Below are positions 18,818 through 29,647 of a DNA stretch of 64,000 nucleotides, in pieces; the first letter of the stretch is position 1; each line of letters begins with the position of its first letter. The notes beneath the pieces are model-generated. The model was not told the DNA's origin, did not search any database, and saw nothing but the letters and a program-made list of their open reading frames with translations. This DNA comes from Skermanella pratensis (GTDB lineage Bacteria > Pseudomonadota > Alphaproteobacteria > Azospirillales > Azospirillaceae). Position numbers and translations under genes: made by a program. The stretch is from contig NZ_CP030265.1 of NCBI RefSeq assembly GCF_008843145.1, positions 1 through 64,000 of the forward strand, written 5' to 3'.

Positions 18818-20703
18818 TCAGGACGGCCGCTCCCCCGCTCCGGCGATCACCCGGCGGTCGTCCTGGCGCCGCGTGAAGCCGTCGGCGTCCAGGTGTTCCA
18901 GCAGCGGGATGCTGAACTTCCGCGTGATGCCGAGCAGCCGGCCCAGGTCGGCGACCAGGAAGCCGCCGGCCCGGTCGGCGAGGTGGATCGCCATGATCCG
19001 CTTCGCCTTGGCGACCGCGTCGCGGTGGAACAGGATGTCGCGCTTCTGCACCCGGTCGGTGGTTCGGACCAGCGTTCCGGTGCGGACCAGATAGCGCACC
19101 GCCTGGAACCGGGCCTTGTCCGAACCGACCACGGCGGCGATGTCCGGCGGCGTCAACCCGCCCTCCCGGAAGGGCGCCTCGACCGCCGCGAGGGCGCCCC
19201 GGTCACGCTCCGACAGCAGCGCCGCCGGATCGAAGTCCCGGTGGCGCAGCCGCCCCCCGTCGTTGATCAGGATGCCCTGGCGGACCAGGCCGGCGGCCCT
19301 GGCGGCGACAGTGCGTTCCAGCCGCTCGCGCGGCAGCCCCGGCTCCGTCGGATGGCGGCGGTGATGCTCCTCGACCAGCGCCAGGACGCGGCATTCCAGG
19401 CGGCACCGCACCTCCGTCAGGAGCACGGCGTCCTCTCCCGCAAGCTCCGCCCCGGCGGCGGGCAGGATCCCGCACAGCATTTCACGTGAAACCGCCAGCA
19501 GCCGGCACAGCTCCGCGACCGCGCAGCCGTCGGCGCCGGCGGCCCGCAGCCGGGCCGCCACCACGGCGGCGGGCGGCCCGGCCGCCAGGACGCGCAGGAA
19601 ATCCAGCGTGCCGGCATCGCGGCGCCGACGCCGGCGGGACGCCGGGTCGAGGATCCGCCCGCCGCCGACCGTGGCCGGCGGCGACGGCGTCCGGATGATG
19701 AAAGGCTCGCCGGCCGGTACCGCGACCGCTTCGCCGGCCTGGAGCTGGACCGGCGCGCTGTCTCCCGGCTCCAGCCGGTCCCGGTCCAGCAGCCGCACCC
19801 GGGCCGACGTCTCCGTCGTGCCGAACAGCAGCCGGACCACCGTCCCGCTCCCGAGATCCCGGCCGGCGGAGGGCAGCAGCCTCAACTCGGCGTCGAGCCA
19901 GGCGGAAGGCACCAGCAGGCCGGGCGTTGCCAGTGCCGCCCCCCGCGCCAGGTCGGACCGCTCGACCCCGCGCAGGTTGACGGCGGTGCGCCGGCCGGCC
20001 CCGGCGGCCTCGACCGCCCGGCCATGGATCTGGAGGCTGCGGACCCGTGCGCACCGCCCGCCCGGCAGGATTTCCACCGCGTCGCCGACCCGAAGGGAGC
20101 CGCGCCGGAGCGTGCCGGTCGCGACCGTCCCGAAACCGGCCACCGCGAAAACCCGGTCGGCCGGCAGGAAGAAGACTCCGGCATCCGCTTCGGTCCCGGA
20201 ATCCCGGGGCAGGGTGCCCAGCGCCTCGCGCAGCCGGTCCAGGCCCGCTCCGGTCACGGCGGAGGTCCGGACCGCCGTGACCTCGCCGATGCCCGCGTCC
20301 CGCGCCAGTTCGCAGGCGGCCCGTCCGGCGGCTTCGGCCTGCGCGGCATCCGCGAGGTCGCACTTGGCGACCGCGACGATGCCCCGCTTCACGCCGATCA
20401 GGCCGGCGATCTCCACATGCTCCACGGTCTGCGGCTTGATTCCCTCGTTCGCCGCGACCACCAGGAGCACCGCGTCGATGCCGGTGGCGCCGGAGATCAT
20501 GGTGCGGACGAACCGCTCGTGGCCGGGCATGTCGATCAGGTCGATCTCTCCGCCCGGCACCGCCAGATGGGCGAAACCCAGCGCGATGGAGATGCCGCGC
20601 CGCTTCTCCTCCGCCAGCCGGTCGGTGTCGATACCGGTCAGCGCCTTGACCAGGGCCGTCTTGCCATGGTCCACGTGGCCGATCACGCCCACCAGAGCGC
20701 TCC

Positions 20704-20707
<4 letters not shown>
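18818..20707 (-). CDS. selB: Selenocysteine-specific elongation factor SelB
   Basis: SelB delivers selenocysteyl-tRNA to UGA codons that carry a SECIS hairpin. The 629 residues start MRSALVGVIGHVDHGKT, with G1 GHVDHGKT, G3 DMPGH and G4 AKCD (NKCD-like). EF-Tu-like domains 2 and 3 follow, then C-terminal winged helices (about 400-620) that bind SECIS RNA. The ATG overlaps the selA stop as ATGA, so translation is coupled. The longer in-frame extension back to 22249 is only the open frame read through selA. Confidence 0.95.
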
Positions 20708-22161
<1,454 letters not shown>

Positions 22162-22344
22162 GACCTCGGATGTGGAGGCCGGCGCCCCGGTACCCAGCCC
22201 ATCCAAACGTCCTACCCCGGCCGGAAAGCGGCATGCTGCACAGCGTCAATTCGCCGCTTGTGTCCGGTCATGCCGGGTCTAACGTGATCTTGAAGTAAAA
22301 CGGACGGACAGAGATGTCTTTCCAAGTCATGTGGGAGATAGGAC

Positions 22345-22716
22345 ATGGCAATCATCACGTTTTCATCGCCGACGTTGCATCGCGATGTCACGGTTTATGC
22401 GACGGCCGGCGATACAAAGACCGTTCTGTCCTTGGCGGAGAAGAACGATGTCAGGATTCCGCATGATTGCCGCGAGGGCGACTGCGGGTCGTGCCTGATC
22501 GAAGTGAAGTACCTGGCCGGCAAGCCGAAGATGGCGATCGACCTGACCGAGAAGGAGAAGTCCACCCTTCAGTCGCTCGGGCGCATCACCGCCGCCCAGA
22601 TCGAGGACGCCGAGGTCAACCATGTGGCTCCGCCGTTCCGGCTGGCCTGCCAGTTCATCGCCCGGGACGAGGACATGGTCATCACCTTCACCGGCGAGCC
22701 CGGCGGCGCCGACTGA
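22345..22716 (+). CDS. 2Fe-2S plant-type ferredoxin
   Basis: A small electron-transfer protein of 123 residues. The cluster ligands are C-x4-C-x2-C in PHDCREGDCGSC (about residues 43-51) and a distant Cys in RLACQF (about 104). The C-terminal half has an insertion (KPKMAIDLTEKEKSTLQSLG) between ligand sets, typical of a ferredoxin subgroup in Azospirillum-like bacteria. It is divergent from selA, with 180 bp between starts. The redox partner is not evident from the neighbours. Confidence 0.85.
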   Translation: MAIITFSSPTLHRDVTVYATAGDTKTVLSLAEKNDVRIPHDCREGDCGSCLIEVKYLAGKPKMAIDLTEKEKSTLQSLGRITAAQIEDAEVNHVAPPFRLACQFIARDEDMVITFTGEPGGAD

Positions 22717-22808
22717 CGCCGAAGGGGGGCGGCCCGCCGGCCCGGCGGGGTCGCCCTCTCCTCCGGTCCACTCATTTCCGAAAGGAGTATCCACTTAATC
22801 TTCGTAAC

Positions 22809-22837
22809 GGAATAAACAAAATTGCATAAAATATTCC
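22809..22837. promoter_or_regulatory. AT-rich inverted repeat and possible -10
   Basis: ggaata / tattcc arms (22809-22814, 22832-22837) enclose a TAAAAT hexamer (22827-22832), 30-35 bp before the small membrane-protein gene. This is a sharp AT-rich island in GC-rich surroundings. Likely promoter/operator of that gene; no regulator can be named. Confidence 0.35.
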
Positions 22838-22861
22838 CATACTCCAGTCGAGGGCTTTGGG

Positions 22862-23032
22862 ATGGGTTTGGTTACGAAGACGCTGGAAAGGGCTGCTCCC
22901 GCGCAAGCGTCCGCCACCGCTGCCCGCCCACTGTCCGCGAGGCTGAGCCTCGCGATCTGGATCGTCCTGATGTCCATCCTCTGGGTGCTGGTGGTGGCCG
23001 GCGCCTGCGCCCTGCTCGGCATCGAATTTTAG
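22862..23032 (+). CDS. Small single-span membrane protein, 56 residues
   Basis: ATG 22862 opens a 56-residue frame. The N-terminus is polar (GLVTKTLERA) with an Ala-rich linker; a single strongly hydrophobic helix (about residues 31-53, AIWIVLMSILWVLVVAGACA) ends in LLGIEF. The frame is too short for most gene callers. A plausible promoter lies just upstream. No family recognised. The TM helix and clean frame support coding, but there is no strong Shine-Dalgarno. Confidence 0.5.
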   Translation: MGLVTKTLERAAPAQASATAARPLSARLSLAIWIVLMSILWVLVVAGACALLGIEF

Positions 23033-23116
23033 CCACTCGCGTCGCATTTCCTGGATCGCCGCTTGTTCTCGACGGGTGGTGACCCACCCTCCACATCCGA
23101 GTTCCGGAGGCCAGGA

Positions 23117-24043
23117 TTGCAGCGAACCCACCTGAGGCAGGATACCATCCGTCTGCCGGACGGCCGGCGGCTGGGCTACGCCGAGTATGGCGATCCCGAC
23201 GCACCCCCCGTCATCTATTGCCACGGCTTCCCCAGTTGCCGGCTGGAGCCGGGCATGGTCGAGATCTCGGGCATCCGCCTGGTGGCGCTGGACCGCCCGG
23301 GCTACGGCCTGTCCGATCCCAGGCCGGGCCGAAGGCTGGCGGACTGGCCGGCCGACGTGGCGGCCGCCGCCGACGCCCTCGGGATCGAACGGTTCGCGGT
23401 GGCCGGCGTCTCGGGCGGGGCGCCCTATGCCGCCGCCTGCGCGGCGTTGCTCCGCGGCCGCGTCACCGGGCTGGCGCTGATCTGCGGCATAGCGCCGCCG
23501 AACATGGGATGGGAAGCCGGCGGCGCCGCCGCGCAGCTGATGATGCTCGACCGGCTGCCCGGCTCGGCGGCTCTGGCCGCGGTTCTGGGACGCCGCCTCG
23601 TGCTCGGCCTGCGGTCCGCCTCGCTGCTGCGGACTCTGCTGCGGTTCGGCCGCCTGCCGGAAGCGGACCGCCGTGTCCTGGCAGGCCGGGTCGGCATCCA
23701 TGTGGTGGACAGCTTCCGGGAAGCGCTGCGGAACGGCCCGCAAGGCGCCCTCGACGATGCGCGCATCTTCGCCCAGCCCTGGAATTTTACGGTGGAGGAC
23801 ATCTCGGTGCCGACGGTGATCTGGCACGGCGACATGGACAATCAGGTACCCGTGGCGGCGGCCGAAGTGTACGCAAGGCTGATTTCCCACGCCGAGGTGT
23901 GTATCAAAGATGGTGAGGGTCATTTTTCACTGGTCGTTCAATATAACCACAACATCATTGCTTCTCTTTTTGCCATTGCGGAAAGGTACGTGCTGACCGA
24001 TGTTACATCTTCGGCTCGCACATTTCCGCCTGCGGGGGGATGA
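23117..24043 (+). CDS. Alpha/beta-fold hydrolase
   Basis: A serine hydrolase of the alpha/beta fold, about 308 residues. The oxyanion region is CHGFPSCRLE; the nucleophile elbow is GVSGGAPYA, with Ser in G-x-S-x-G. The acid lies in HGDMDNQVPV and the His in GEGHFSL near the C-terminus, so the triad looks complete. I chose TTG 23117 because GGAGG is 6 bp upstream; the frame is open from 23063. Substrate unknown. pmtA follows 42 bp later on the same strand, possibly co-transcribed. Confidence 0.85.
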   Translation: MQRTHLRQDTIRLPDGRRLGYAEYGDPDAPPVIYCHGFPSCRLEPGMVEISGIRLVALDRPGYGLSDPRPGRRLADWPADVAAAADALGIERFAVAGVSGGAPYAAACAALLRGRVTGLALICGIAPPNMGWEAGGAAAQLMMLDRLPGSAALAAVLGRRLVLGLRSASLLRTLLRFGRLPEADRRVLAGRVGIHVVDSFREALRNGPQGALDDARIFAQPWNFTVEDISVPTVIWHGDMDNQVPVAAAEVYARLISHAEVCIKDGEGHFSLVVQYNHNIIASLFAIAERYVLTDVTSSARTFPPAGG

Positions 24044-24085
24044 GCCGGAAAAACCCGTCTGGTTTCTCAACGACAGAACAAGAAC

Positions 24086-24745
24086 ATGCACATAGATACC
24101 GTACGCGCTGCCTACCGCCGTTATGCCGGCGTCTACGATCTCGTCTTTGGCAAGAGCTTCGAGGCGGGGCGCCAGCAGACTCTCGACCGGATCAACGCGC
24201 GCAAGAAGCTTCGCATCCTCGAAGTCGGGGTCGGCACCGGCCTGTCCCTGCCGGACTACAATCCCGACCACACGATCGTCGGCATCGACGCGTCGGAGGA
24301 GATGCTGAACATCGCGCGCGAGCGGGTCGCCAAGAAGGGGATCCGGAACGTCGAGAGCCTGGTCGAGATGGACGCCCAGAGCATGACGTTCGAGGACCAA
24401 AGCTTCGACGTGGTCGTGGCGATGTATGTGATGACCGTGGTGGAGGACCCGCAGGCCGTGATGAACGAGCTGAAGCGGGTCTGCAAGCCGGGCGGCGACA
24501 TCTACATCGTCAACCACTTCTCGGCGGAGAAGGCCGGCCTGCGGCTGAAGTTCGAACGCATGATCGCCAACTTCGCCGAGCTGCTGGGCTGGCACGCCGA
24601 CATGCCCATGTCGCCGCTGCTGTCCAATGCCGGAATCGAGATCGTGACGATCGCCAAGCTGCCGCCGTTCGGCATGTTCACGATGGTGCACTGCCGGAAC
24701 AGCGACAGCTCGGGCGGTCAGATGCTCCAGGCGGTCGGGACCTGA
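24086..24745 (+). CDS. pmtA: Phosphatidylethanolamine N-methyltransferase (PmtA type)
   Basis: A SAM-dependent methyltransferase of 219 residues that would convert phosphatidylethanolamine towards phosphatidylcholine. SAM motif I is ILEVGVGTGLSLP, followed by IVGIDASEEMLNIA and the catalytic region VVVAMYVMTVVEDP. The sequence closely resembles the Rhodobacter/Azospirillum PmtA type, not the membrane Sinorhizobium type. Such enzymes are peripheral membrane proteins. The upstream hydrolase may be a lipid-related partner, but this is inference. Confidence 0.85.
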   Translation: MHIDTVRAAYRRYAGVYDLVFGKSFEAGRQQTLDRINARKKLRILEVGVGTGLSLPDYNPDHTIVGIDASEEMLNIARERVAKKGIRNVESLVEMDAQSMTFEDQSFDVVVAMYVMTVVEDPQAVMNELKRVCKPGGDIYIVNHFSAEKAGLRLKFERMIANFAELLGWHADMPMSPLLSNAGIEIVTIAKLPPFGMFTMVHCRNSDSSGGQMLQAVGT

Positions 24746-24856
24746 GGGGTCGCGCCGCGGCGGTTCAGGCCCTCCCGCCGACCCGGTCGCCCGGCCGGGC
24801 CGGCAGGCGGACCCGAACCGCCGCGTGATCCCGGCGGACGGGAAGGGCCGGTGACT

Positions 24857-25015
24857 TTACTGCGCCGCGATCAGCAGGATCACCAAGTTCGCCGCCGCGG
24901 CGGCCACCATGGTCGGCACCAGCCAGGTCGGGTGGGTGACGAACAGGGCGACGATGACCAGCAGGCCGACCAGGGCGAGCACGCCGGCGGCCAGGGGCTT
25001 CAGATAGACGTCCAT
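24857..25015 (-). CDS. Small two-span membrane protein, 52 residues
   Basis: The frame starts at ATG 25015 with AGGAG about 8 bp upstream (on the minus strand). It contains two hydrophobic helices (PLAAGVLALVGLLVIVALFV and PTMVAAAAANLVILLIAA) joined by a short THPTWLV turn. It is below the usual length cutoff for gene calling. No family recognised; the hydrophobic pattern and ribosome-binding site support it. It is convergent with pmtA. Confidence 0.6.
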   Translation of the reverse strand: MDVYLKPLAAGVLALVGLLVIVALFVTHPTWLVPTMVAAAAANLVILLIAAQ

Positions 25016-25231
25016 TCCAGGATCTCCGTTACGTGACAGGGGTGCGCATGTGGGCTTGCGCGAAAGCTACACGATGCGGTCGCGCGCGGCTGTTCAAACC
25101 ATGCCGCAGGCTGTGCGGCCTGTTGTCACAAGATTGACGGATTTCCGCCGGATCGCCTCCGCCGGAACCGTCGCCATCGGCGGCGGTTGATCCAGGATTA
25201 CGAACAGACCTGACTGGAAGGAGCCGATGCC

Positions 25232-25888
25232 ATGGAAGAGGCGCACCTGGTCGCTCTCTACACCCGATTCGAGACCGCCCTGCGCGTGATGGACGAGCTG
25301 GGCGCCGAAGGCTTCGGCGCCGAAGCGGTCAACGTCCTGTCGCCCCATGCCGCCGGCCGGCACGGCACCGCCACCGCCGCCGACGTCTCCCCGGACCGTC
25401 CCGGGCGACATGACGTGAACGATTCCGACATCGGCCCGCTGGTCGTGATCGGCCCCCTGGCGGAACAGATCAGGGGCAGGGAGCTCATCCAGGTCCTGCG
25501 TGACCGGGGAATCACGGTCGAAGTCGCCCAGCGCGCCGCGGAAGCACTGCGCCGCGGCGGGTCGATCGTGGTGGTCGACACTGCCGCCGCTGACCATGAC
25601 CGAGCGCTCGCCGTGATCGACCGCCATCAGCCCGGCGGGCTGGAGACCCTGGGGACCACCTATTTCGAGCCCGGCTGGAGCCGCGCCGACGAGGTCGCCG
25701 GGGCCGAAGGCGTGCTGGAGATCGCGGACGACCGGCTGAACGTCAAGAAGCCGGGCGAGGATGCATCGGAGTTCCGGTCCCTGGCACCCGGTCCCGAGGA
25801 ACTGCGGGTGGAGAAATCCGGCGGCCGAAGTTCCGAGGCCGGCAGCGGCGAGTTGCACGGCAGCCAGCCGGCGGGTCCGGACCGCTGA
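25232..25888 (+). CDS. Stress-protein relative with a degenerate YsnF-like tail
   Basis: A 218-residue protein with no exact family call. Residues about 1-140 resemble the general-stress GSP17M-like alpha/beta fold (ALYTRFETALRVMDELGAEGF; two similar halves). Near 168-185, VLEIADDRLNVKKPGE resembles the start of a YsnF/AvaK (DUF2382) repeat (EERLxVxKR) but the repeat then breaks off into a polar, Gly/Ser-rich tail. It may be a truncated member of that family. GGAAGGAG precedes the ATG. A strong hairpin follows the stop. Confidence 0.6.
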   Translation: MEEAHLVALYTRFETALRVMDELGAEGFGAEAVNVLSPHAAGRHGTATAADVSPDRPGRHDVNDSDIGPLVVIGPLAEQIRGRELIQVLRDRGITVEVAQRAAEALRRGGSIVVVDTAAADHDRALAVIDRHQPGGLETLGTTYFEPGWSRADEVAGAEGVLEIADDRLNVKKPGEDASEFRSLAPGPEELRVEKSGGRSSEAGSGELHGSQPAGPDR

Positions 25889-25906
25889 ACAGCGACCTGA
25901 AAGCAA

Positions 25907-25939
25907 GAACCCCCGCATGCTCCAGGGCAGCGGGGGTTC
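25907..25939 (+). terminator. Hairpin after the stress-protein gene
   Basis: A perfect 10-bp stem gaacccccgc / gcgggggttc with a 13-nt loop, 19 bp after the stop codon at 25888. No clear T-run follows, but position and strength suggest transcript end. Confidence 0.6.
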
Positions 25940-26290
25940 GGAAGCGGTTGAGACATTACCGCAATCCGGTGCGATACCGGATCAATTTTGGTAGCATTTG
26001 AGATGCCGTGTCGACGGCAGGCTCAAGTAATCGCCGGCGGACTCATGGATTTTACTCACCCTCCAATCAATCGGCCATTGGCCTATCTTCTGGATTCTGG
26101 CCGGTAAACCGACCGCGGAGAAGTTTATCCTGATCTGACGACCTCCTCGTTCTTACTACATCTTTATGATGTGCCTTTGTCATCGAGCTGTCAAGCGGTC
26201 GCCAGCGTCGAAAAATGCACCCCTCGAAAAAAAATGGAAATCGGCTCTGGACAACGCCTCCGCGGGATCGTAGATACGCGTCCCCACGAC
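25940..26290. other. Gene-free stretch before tRNA-Asp
   Basis: About 350 bp with no supported gene. It is visibly more AT-rich than its surroundings (for example tttatcctg near 26124 and a run of eight A near 26225). It probably carries the tRNA promoter, but I cannot pick -35 and -10 elements with confidence. Confidence 0.5.
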
Positions 26291-26367
<77 letters not shown>

Positions 26368-26533
26368 TTCTCCTCCAGTGAAGATCTTCCAGCGGGAAGA
26401 CTCCTGGTTGCATCACATTCCGATCCAGTAAAAATCAAAAGTGGTATACCGCAAGTCCATGGACTGCTGCGCGGGCCACAAGCACTTGTCCATCTGCTAG
26501 CCTGGACAGACGCGTTCTCCATGGTGGAGAGCC

Positions 26534-28315
26534 GTGGCTGGAGCAATTCCCGTCCATAGACCCCTGAACAGGGGACAGCATCAGGTGTTTTCGTGTTCTG
26601 TCTCAATGAGCGAAAATAGCATTCCCGTTGTTGATCGGCCTTTCTGGCCAGGCGGTGGCAGGGGCGCATCCCTGGAACAGATCCGTACCGCCCTCACGTT
26701 TCCCAATCCCCTGGTGCTGTTGACCGGATCGCCGGAGGTCGGCAAGTCCCGGCTGGTTCGCGAATTGGCGGCCCGCCAGGAGGCCCGGGGTACCGTATGC
26801 GCCGTCGTGCCCGATGCCGGCACGGCTGCCAAGGAACTGACCAGGCTGGAGGAGGAACTCTCGCGGAAGGCATCGCCGCAGGGGGGTATCGCCGCCCCGG
26901 TGCCCCGTGCGCTGCTGGTCGTCGACGGTGTGGATGCTCTCGACGGGGCTGCGCTCGAGCGGTTCGCATTGCTGACCCGCCGGGGAACGCTCGCCTTGCT
27001 CCTGGCCGGGCGCACCGGCCTGATCGAAACCCTCGTCCGCTCCGCTTCCAAAACGGTGCGCGGCGCGATCACGGCCCGCGTGCATCTGGACCCGCTCGAC
27101 GACAGGGCGGCCGAGGATTTCATCGCCGCCTTGATCGCGAGCCGGGGCGAGGTCGCCGGCATCGCCCCTGACACGGTGAGGCGGATCGTCGCCCAGGGCA
27201 ACGGCATACCGGGAGAGATCGAGCGCCTGACTGCCGACGCGATCACGCTGGCCCGTGCCAGCCGGGCCGTGCACATGGCCGCGACGGTTGAGCCGGCTTC
27301 TGAATTTCCCACGTTCCAGCCGCTCGACCTGACGCCTGCAGCGCTGCGGCCGGACCCGTCGCGCTGCCTCACCGCCGCCCCGCGCTCGATGCAGGATGTC
27401 CTCGAGGACCTGCGGACACGGGCGGCGACCGCACCCAGGGCCGGGTGTCCGAAGGACCGCGACGCCCTTTCGGATCCGCCGGCACGGACGCTACCCTCCA
27501 GGAGGAGTCCTGTTCAGCCGGAACCGCCCCGCGGCCGGACACTGCCATGGGCCACCGGCATCGCCCTGGCGGTCGCCGCGACCGCGTTCATCTCGCCCGA
27601 GCCCAAATACGGCGTGCCGACCGTGCATGTTTCCGACAATCCGAATGCCGTCGTGGTCAGCTCGGTCGTTCCGGAACCGGGCGCCGGCATCCGGGCAGCC
27701 GAACCGGGGGTCATGGTGGCCGAACTGGAAGACGAGCAGCCTCGTTCCCGCGACTCCATGACCGACCCGGCGCCCGAACCCGAACCCGAACCGATGGCCG
27801 CCGAACCACCGCCTGCCGAGCAGCCGGCACCCCAGGAACCGGTGATCGAGCAGCCTGCATTCGAAGAACCGGTGATCGAGCAGCCGGTGATCGAGCAACC
27901 GGCAGTCGAGGAGCCCGCCCCCTTATTGCCTGAGCCGAAGCCGACCCTCGCGGAGCCGCCCCCGGAGGAGCAGGCGCCCGCTCCGGTTGTCACCGTGGAG
28001 CCGCCGCCGCCGGAACCGCTGCCACAACCGCGGATCCCGGCGATGGCCGAGAACGCGCTGCTGGACCGGGGCGACCGTCTGATGGCCTTGGGCGACATCG
28101 CCTCGGCCCGGCTGCTGTTCGAGACGGCGGCATCCCAGGGCAGCGGACGGGGGGCGCTTGCAGTGGGCCGGACGCTGGATCCGGCCTATCTCGGCTCCAT
28201 CGGCGTCCGGGGCGTCGCCGGCGATCCGGAGCGCGCCGCCACCTGGTACCGCCGCGCGGCCGACCTGGGAGAAACCTCGGCCGCCGCCCTGCTGGAGTCG
28301 CTGGGACGGCGCTGA
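26534..28315 (+). CDS. ATPase / transmembrane / Pro-Glu repeat / Sel1-like fusion protein
   Basis: An unusual 593-residue protein. Residues about 45-260 are an ExeA-like AAA ATPase with Walker A GSPEVGKS (65-72) and Walker B RALLVVDGVD. A single hydrophobic segment follows near 338-355 (LPWATGIALAVAATAFI). Then come about 90 residues of Pro/Glu repeats (EEPVIEQP, VIEQPAVEEP). The C-terminus (about 505-593) has a Sel1/TPR-like repeat (ERAATWYRRAADLGE). The topology suggests a cytoplasmic ATPase with a periplasmic peptidoglycan-spanning arm, as in GspA-type proteins. Start GTG 26534 has GGAG upstream; ATG 26606 is an alternative. It converges on the DUF445 gene. Confidence 0.75.
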   Translation: MAGAIPVHRPLNRGQHQVFSCSVSMSENSIPVVDRPFWPGGGRGASLEQIRTALTFPNPLVLLTGSPEVGKSRLVRELAARQEARGTVCAVVPDAGTAAKELTRLEEELSRKASPQGGIAAPVPRALLVVDGVDALDGAALERFALLTRRGTLALLLAGRTGLIETLVRSASKTVRGAITARVHLDPLDDRAAEDFIAALIASRGEVAGIAPDTVRRIVAQGNGIPGEIERLTADAITLARASRAVHMAATVEPASEFPTFQPLDLTPAALRPDPSRCLTAAPRSMQDVLEDLRTRAATAPRAGCPKDRDALSDPPARTLPSRRSPVQPEPPRGRTLPWATGIALAVAATAFISPEPKYGVPTVHVSDNPNAVVVSSVVPEPGAGIRAAEPGVMVAELEDEQPRSRDSMTDPAPEPEPEPMAAEPPPAEQPAPQEPVIEQPAFEEPVIEQPVIEQPAVEEPAPLLPEPKPTLAEPPPEEQAPAPVVTVEPPPPEPLPQPRIPAMAENALLDRGDRLMALGDIASARLLFETAASQGSGRGALAVGRTLDPAYLGSIGVRGVAGDPERAATWYRRAADLGETSAAALLESLGRR

Positions 28316-28321
28316 CCGGCG

Positions 28322-29608
28322 TCACTCGATCAGCCGGGTCACCAGGAACAGGGCGGAGCCGACCAGGGCCGCGACGATGGTGCCGGAGATGCGAACATAC
28401 TGCAGGTCGCTGCCGACCGCCGTCTCGATCCGGTCCGATACCGTCCGGGCGTCCCAGTTGTGGACCACCTCGGCGATGAAGCGGCCGATACCGCGCCGCC
28501 AGGGCGAGATGAGGTCCAGCGCCAGCCGCTCGGCCGAGGCGTTGAGACGCGCCCGCATGGCGGGGTCCGTCTCCAGCGCCGACCCCAGCGACTTCAGGCC
28601 GGTGACCAGCGCCTCGCGCGTCCGGCCATCGGGCCGTTCCAGGTCGTCCAGCGTGATCCGGCGCACCTCGTCCCACAACCCGGCCAGCCAAGCCTGGATT
28701 TCCGGCTGGTCGAGCAGCCGTGCCTTGGCCGCCTCGACCTGGGCGCGGGTGTCGGCGTCGTCCTGAAGGTCGCGGGCCAGATCCTCGATCGCCAACTCCA
28801 TGCGGATGCGCATCGGCGATGCCGGGTCGAGCAGTTCCTTCAGGTAATCGTGGGCCCCGCTGCTCAGGGAGCGGGCGACCCGCCGGTCGATCGCCTTGGG
28901 AATCCACCAGCCGCTGCGCTGGCCGACCATCGCCTCCAGCCGGCCCTGGTTGCGGTCCATCAGGTCCAGCGCCCAGGCCACCGCGCGCTCCAGCAGGGGC
29001 TGGTGCTGCCCGCTGGCAACCAGCACGCCCAGCACCTTGCCGATCACCGGCGCCACTTCGGTCCCCCGCAGCTGCTCGCCCAGCGCCCGGCCGAAGAAGT
29101 CGCGCAGCTCGCGGTCCTCGATCGACCGGATCACGCCGGGCAGCGTCGCGACCAGCCGGACGGCCAGCGCCTCCGCCGTGCCGGGCGCATTCAGCCAGCC
29201 TACCAGCCGCGCCGCCGGATCGACCGAGCGGAGCTTCGCCACGACCAGCGACGGCTCCAGGAAGTTGCGTTCGACGAAGCTGCCGAGCCCGTCGCCGATG
29301 CGGTCCTTGCTGGACGGGATGATCGCGGTGTGCGGGATCGGCAGGCCCAGGGGCCGGCGGAACAGCGCGGTCACCGCGAACCAGTCCGCCAGCGCGCCGA
29401 CGATCGCCGCCTCCGACGCGGCGCGCAGCAGCAGTATCCAGAATCCCGGCTCCGGCACGAAGCGCAGGGCCACGAACAGGGTCGCCGCGAACAGCAGCAG
29501 CCCCGTGGCCAGCCTCCTATTGCGCCGGAGCAGGCGGCGCTGCGCTGCCTCGTGGTCCGTATCGGTATCCGGCTGATCGATCAATTTCCCTCCGCGTCGG
29601 CTCTCCAA
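28322..29608 (-). CDS. DUF445 family membrane protein
   Basis: A 428-residue member of the DUF445 (YjiN-like) family. A hydrophobic N-terminal region (about 35-55) is followed by the family hallmark ALADWFAVTALFRRPLGLPIPHTAIIP (motif near residues 92-118) and a long helical body. A last hydrophobic helix (IVAALVGSALFLVTRLI) ends the protein, so both ends are membrane-associated. Function is unknown in the family. The stop lies 6 bp from the stop of the convergent ATPase fusion gene. patZ lies upstream on the same strand, 39 bp away. Confidence 0.88.
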   Translation of the reverse strand: MESRRGGKLIDQPDTDTDHEAAQRRLLRRNRRLATGLLLFAATLFVALRFVPEPGFWILLLRAASEAAIVGALADWFAVTALFRRPLGLPIPHTAIIPSSKDRIGDGLGSFVERNFLEPSLVVAKLRSVDPAARLVGWLNAPGTAEALAVRLVATLPGVIRSIEDRELRDFFGRALGEQLRGTEVAPVIGKVLGVLVASGQHQPLLERAVAWALDLMDRNQGRLEAMVGQRSGWWIPKAIDRRVARSLSSGAHDYLKELLDPASPMRIRMELAIEDLARDLQDDADTRAQVEAAKARLLDQPEIQAWLAGLWDEVRRITLDDLERPDGRTREALVTGLKSLGSALETDPAMRARLNASAERLALDLISPWRRGIGRFIAEVVHNWDARTVSDRIETAVGSDLQYVRISGTIVAALVGSALFLVTRLIE

Positions 29609-29647
29609 CGCGGAGGGCGGAGGGAGGTTCCCCAGGGGAGCGGCCGG

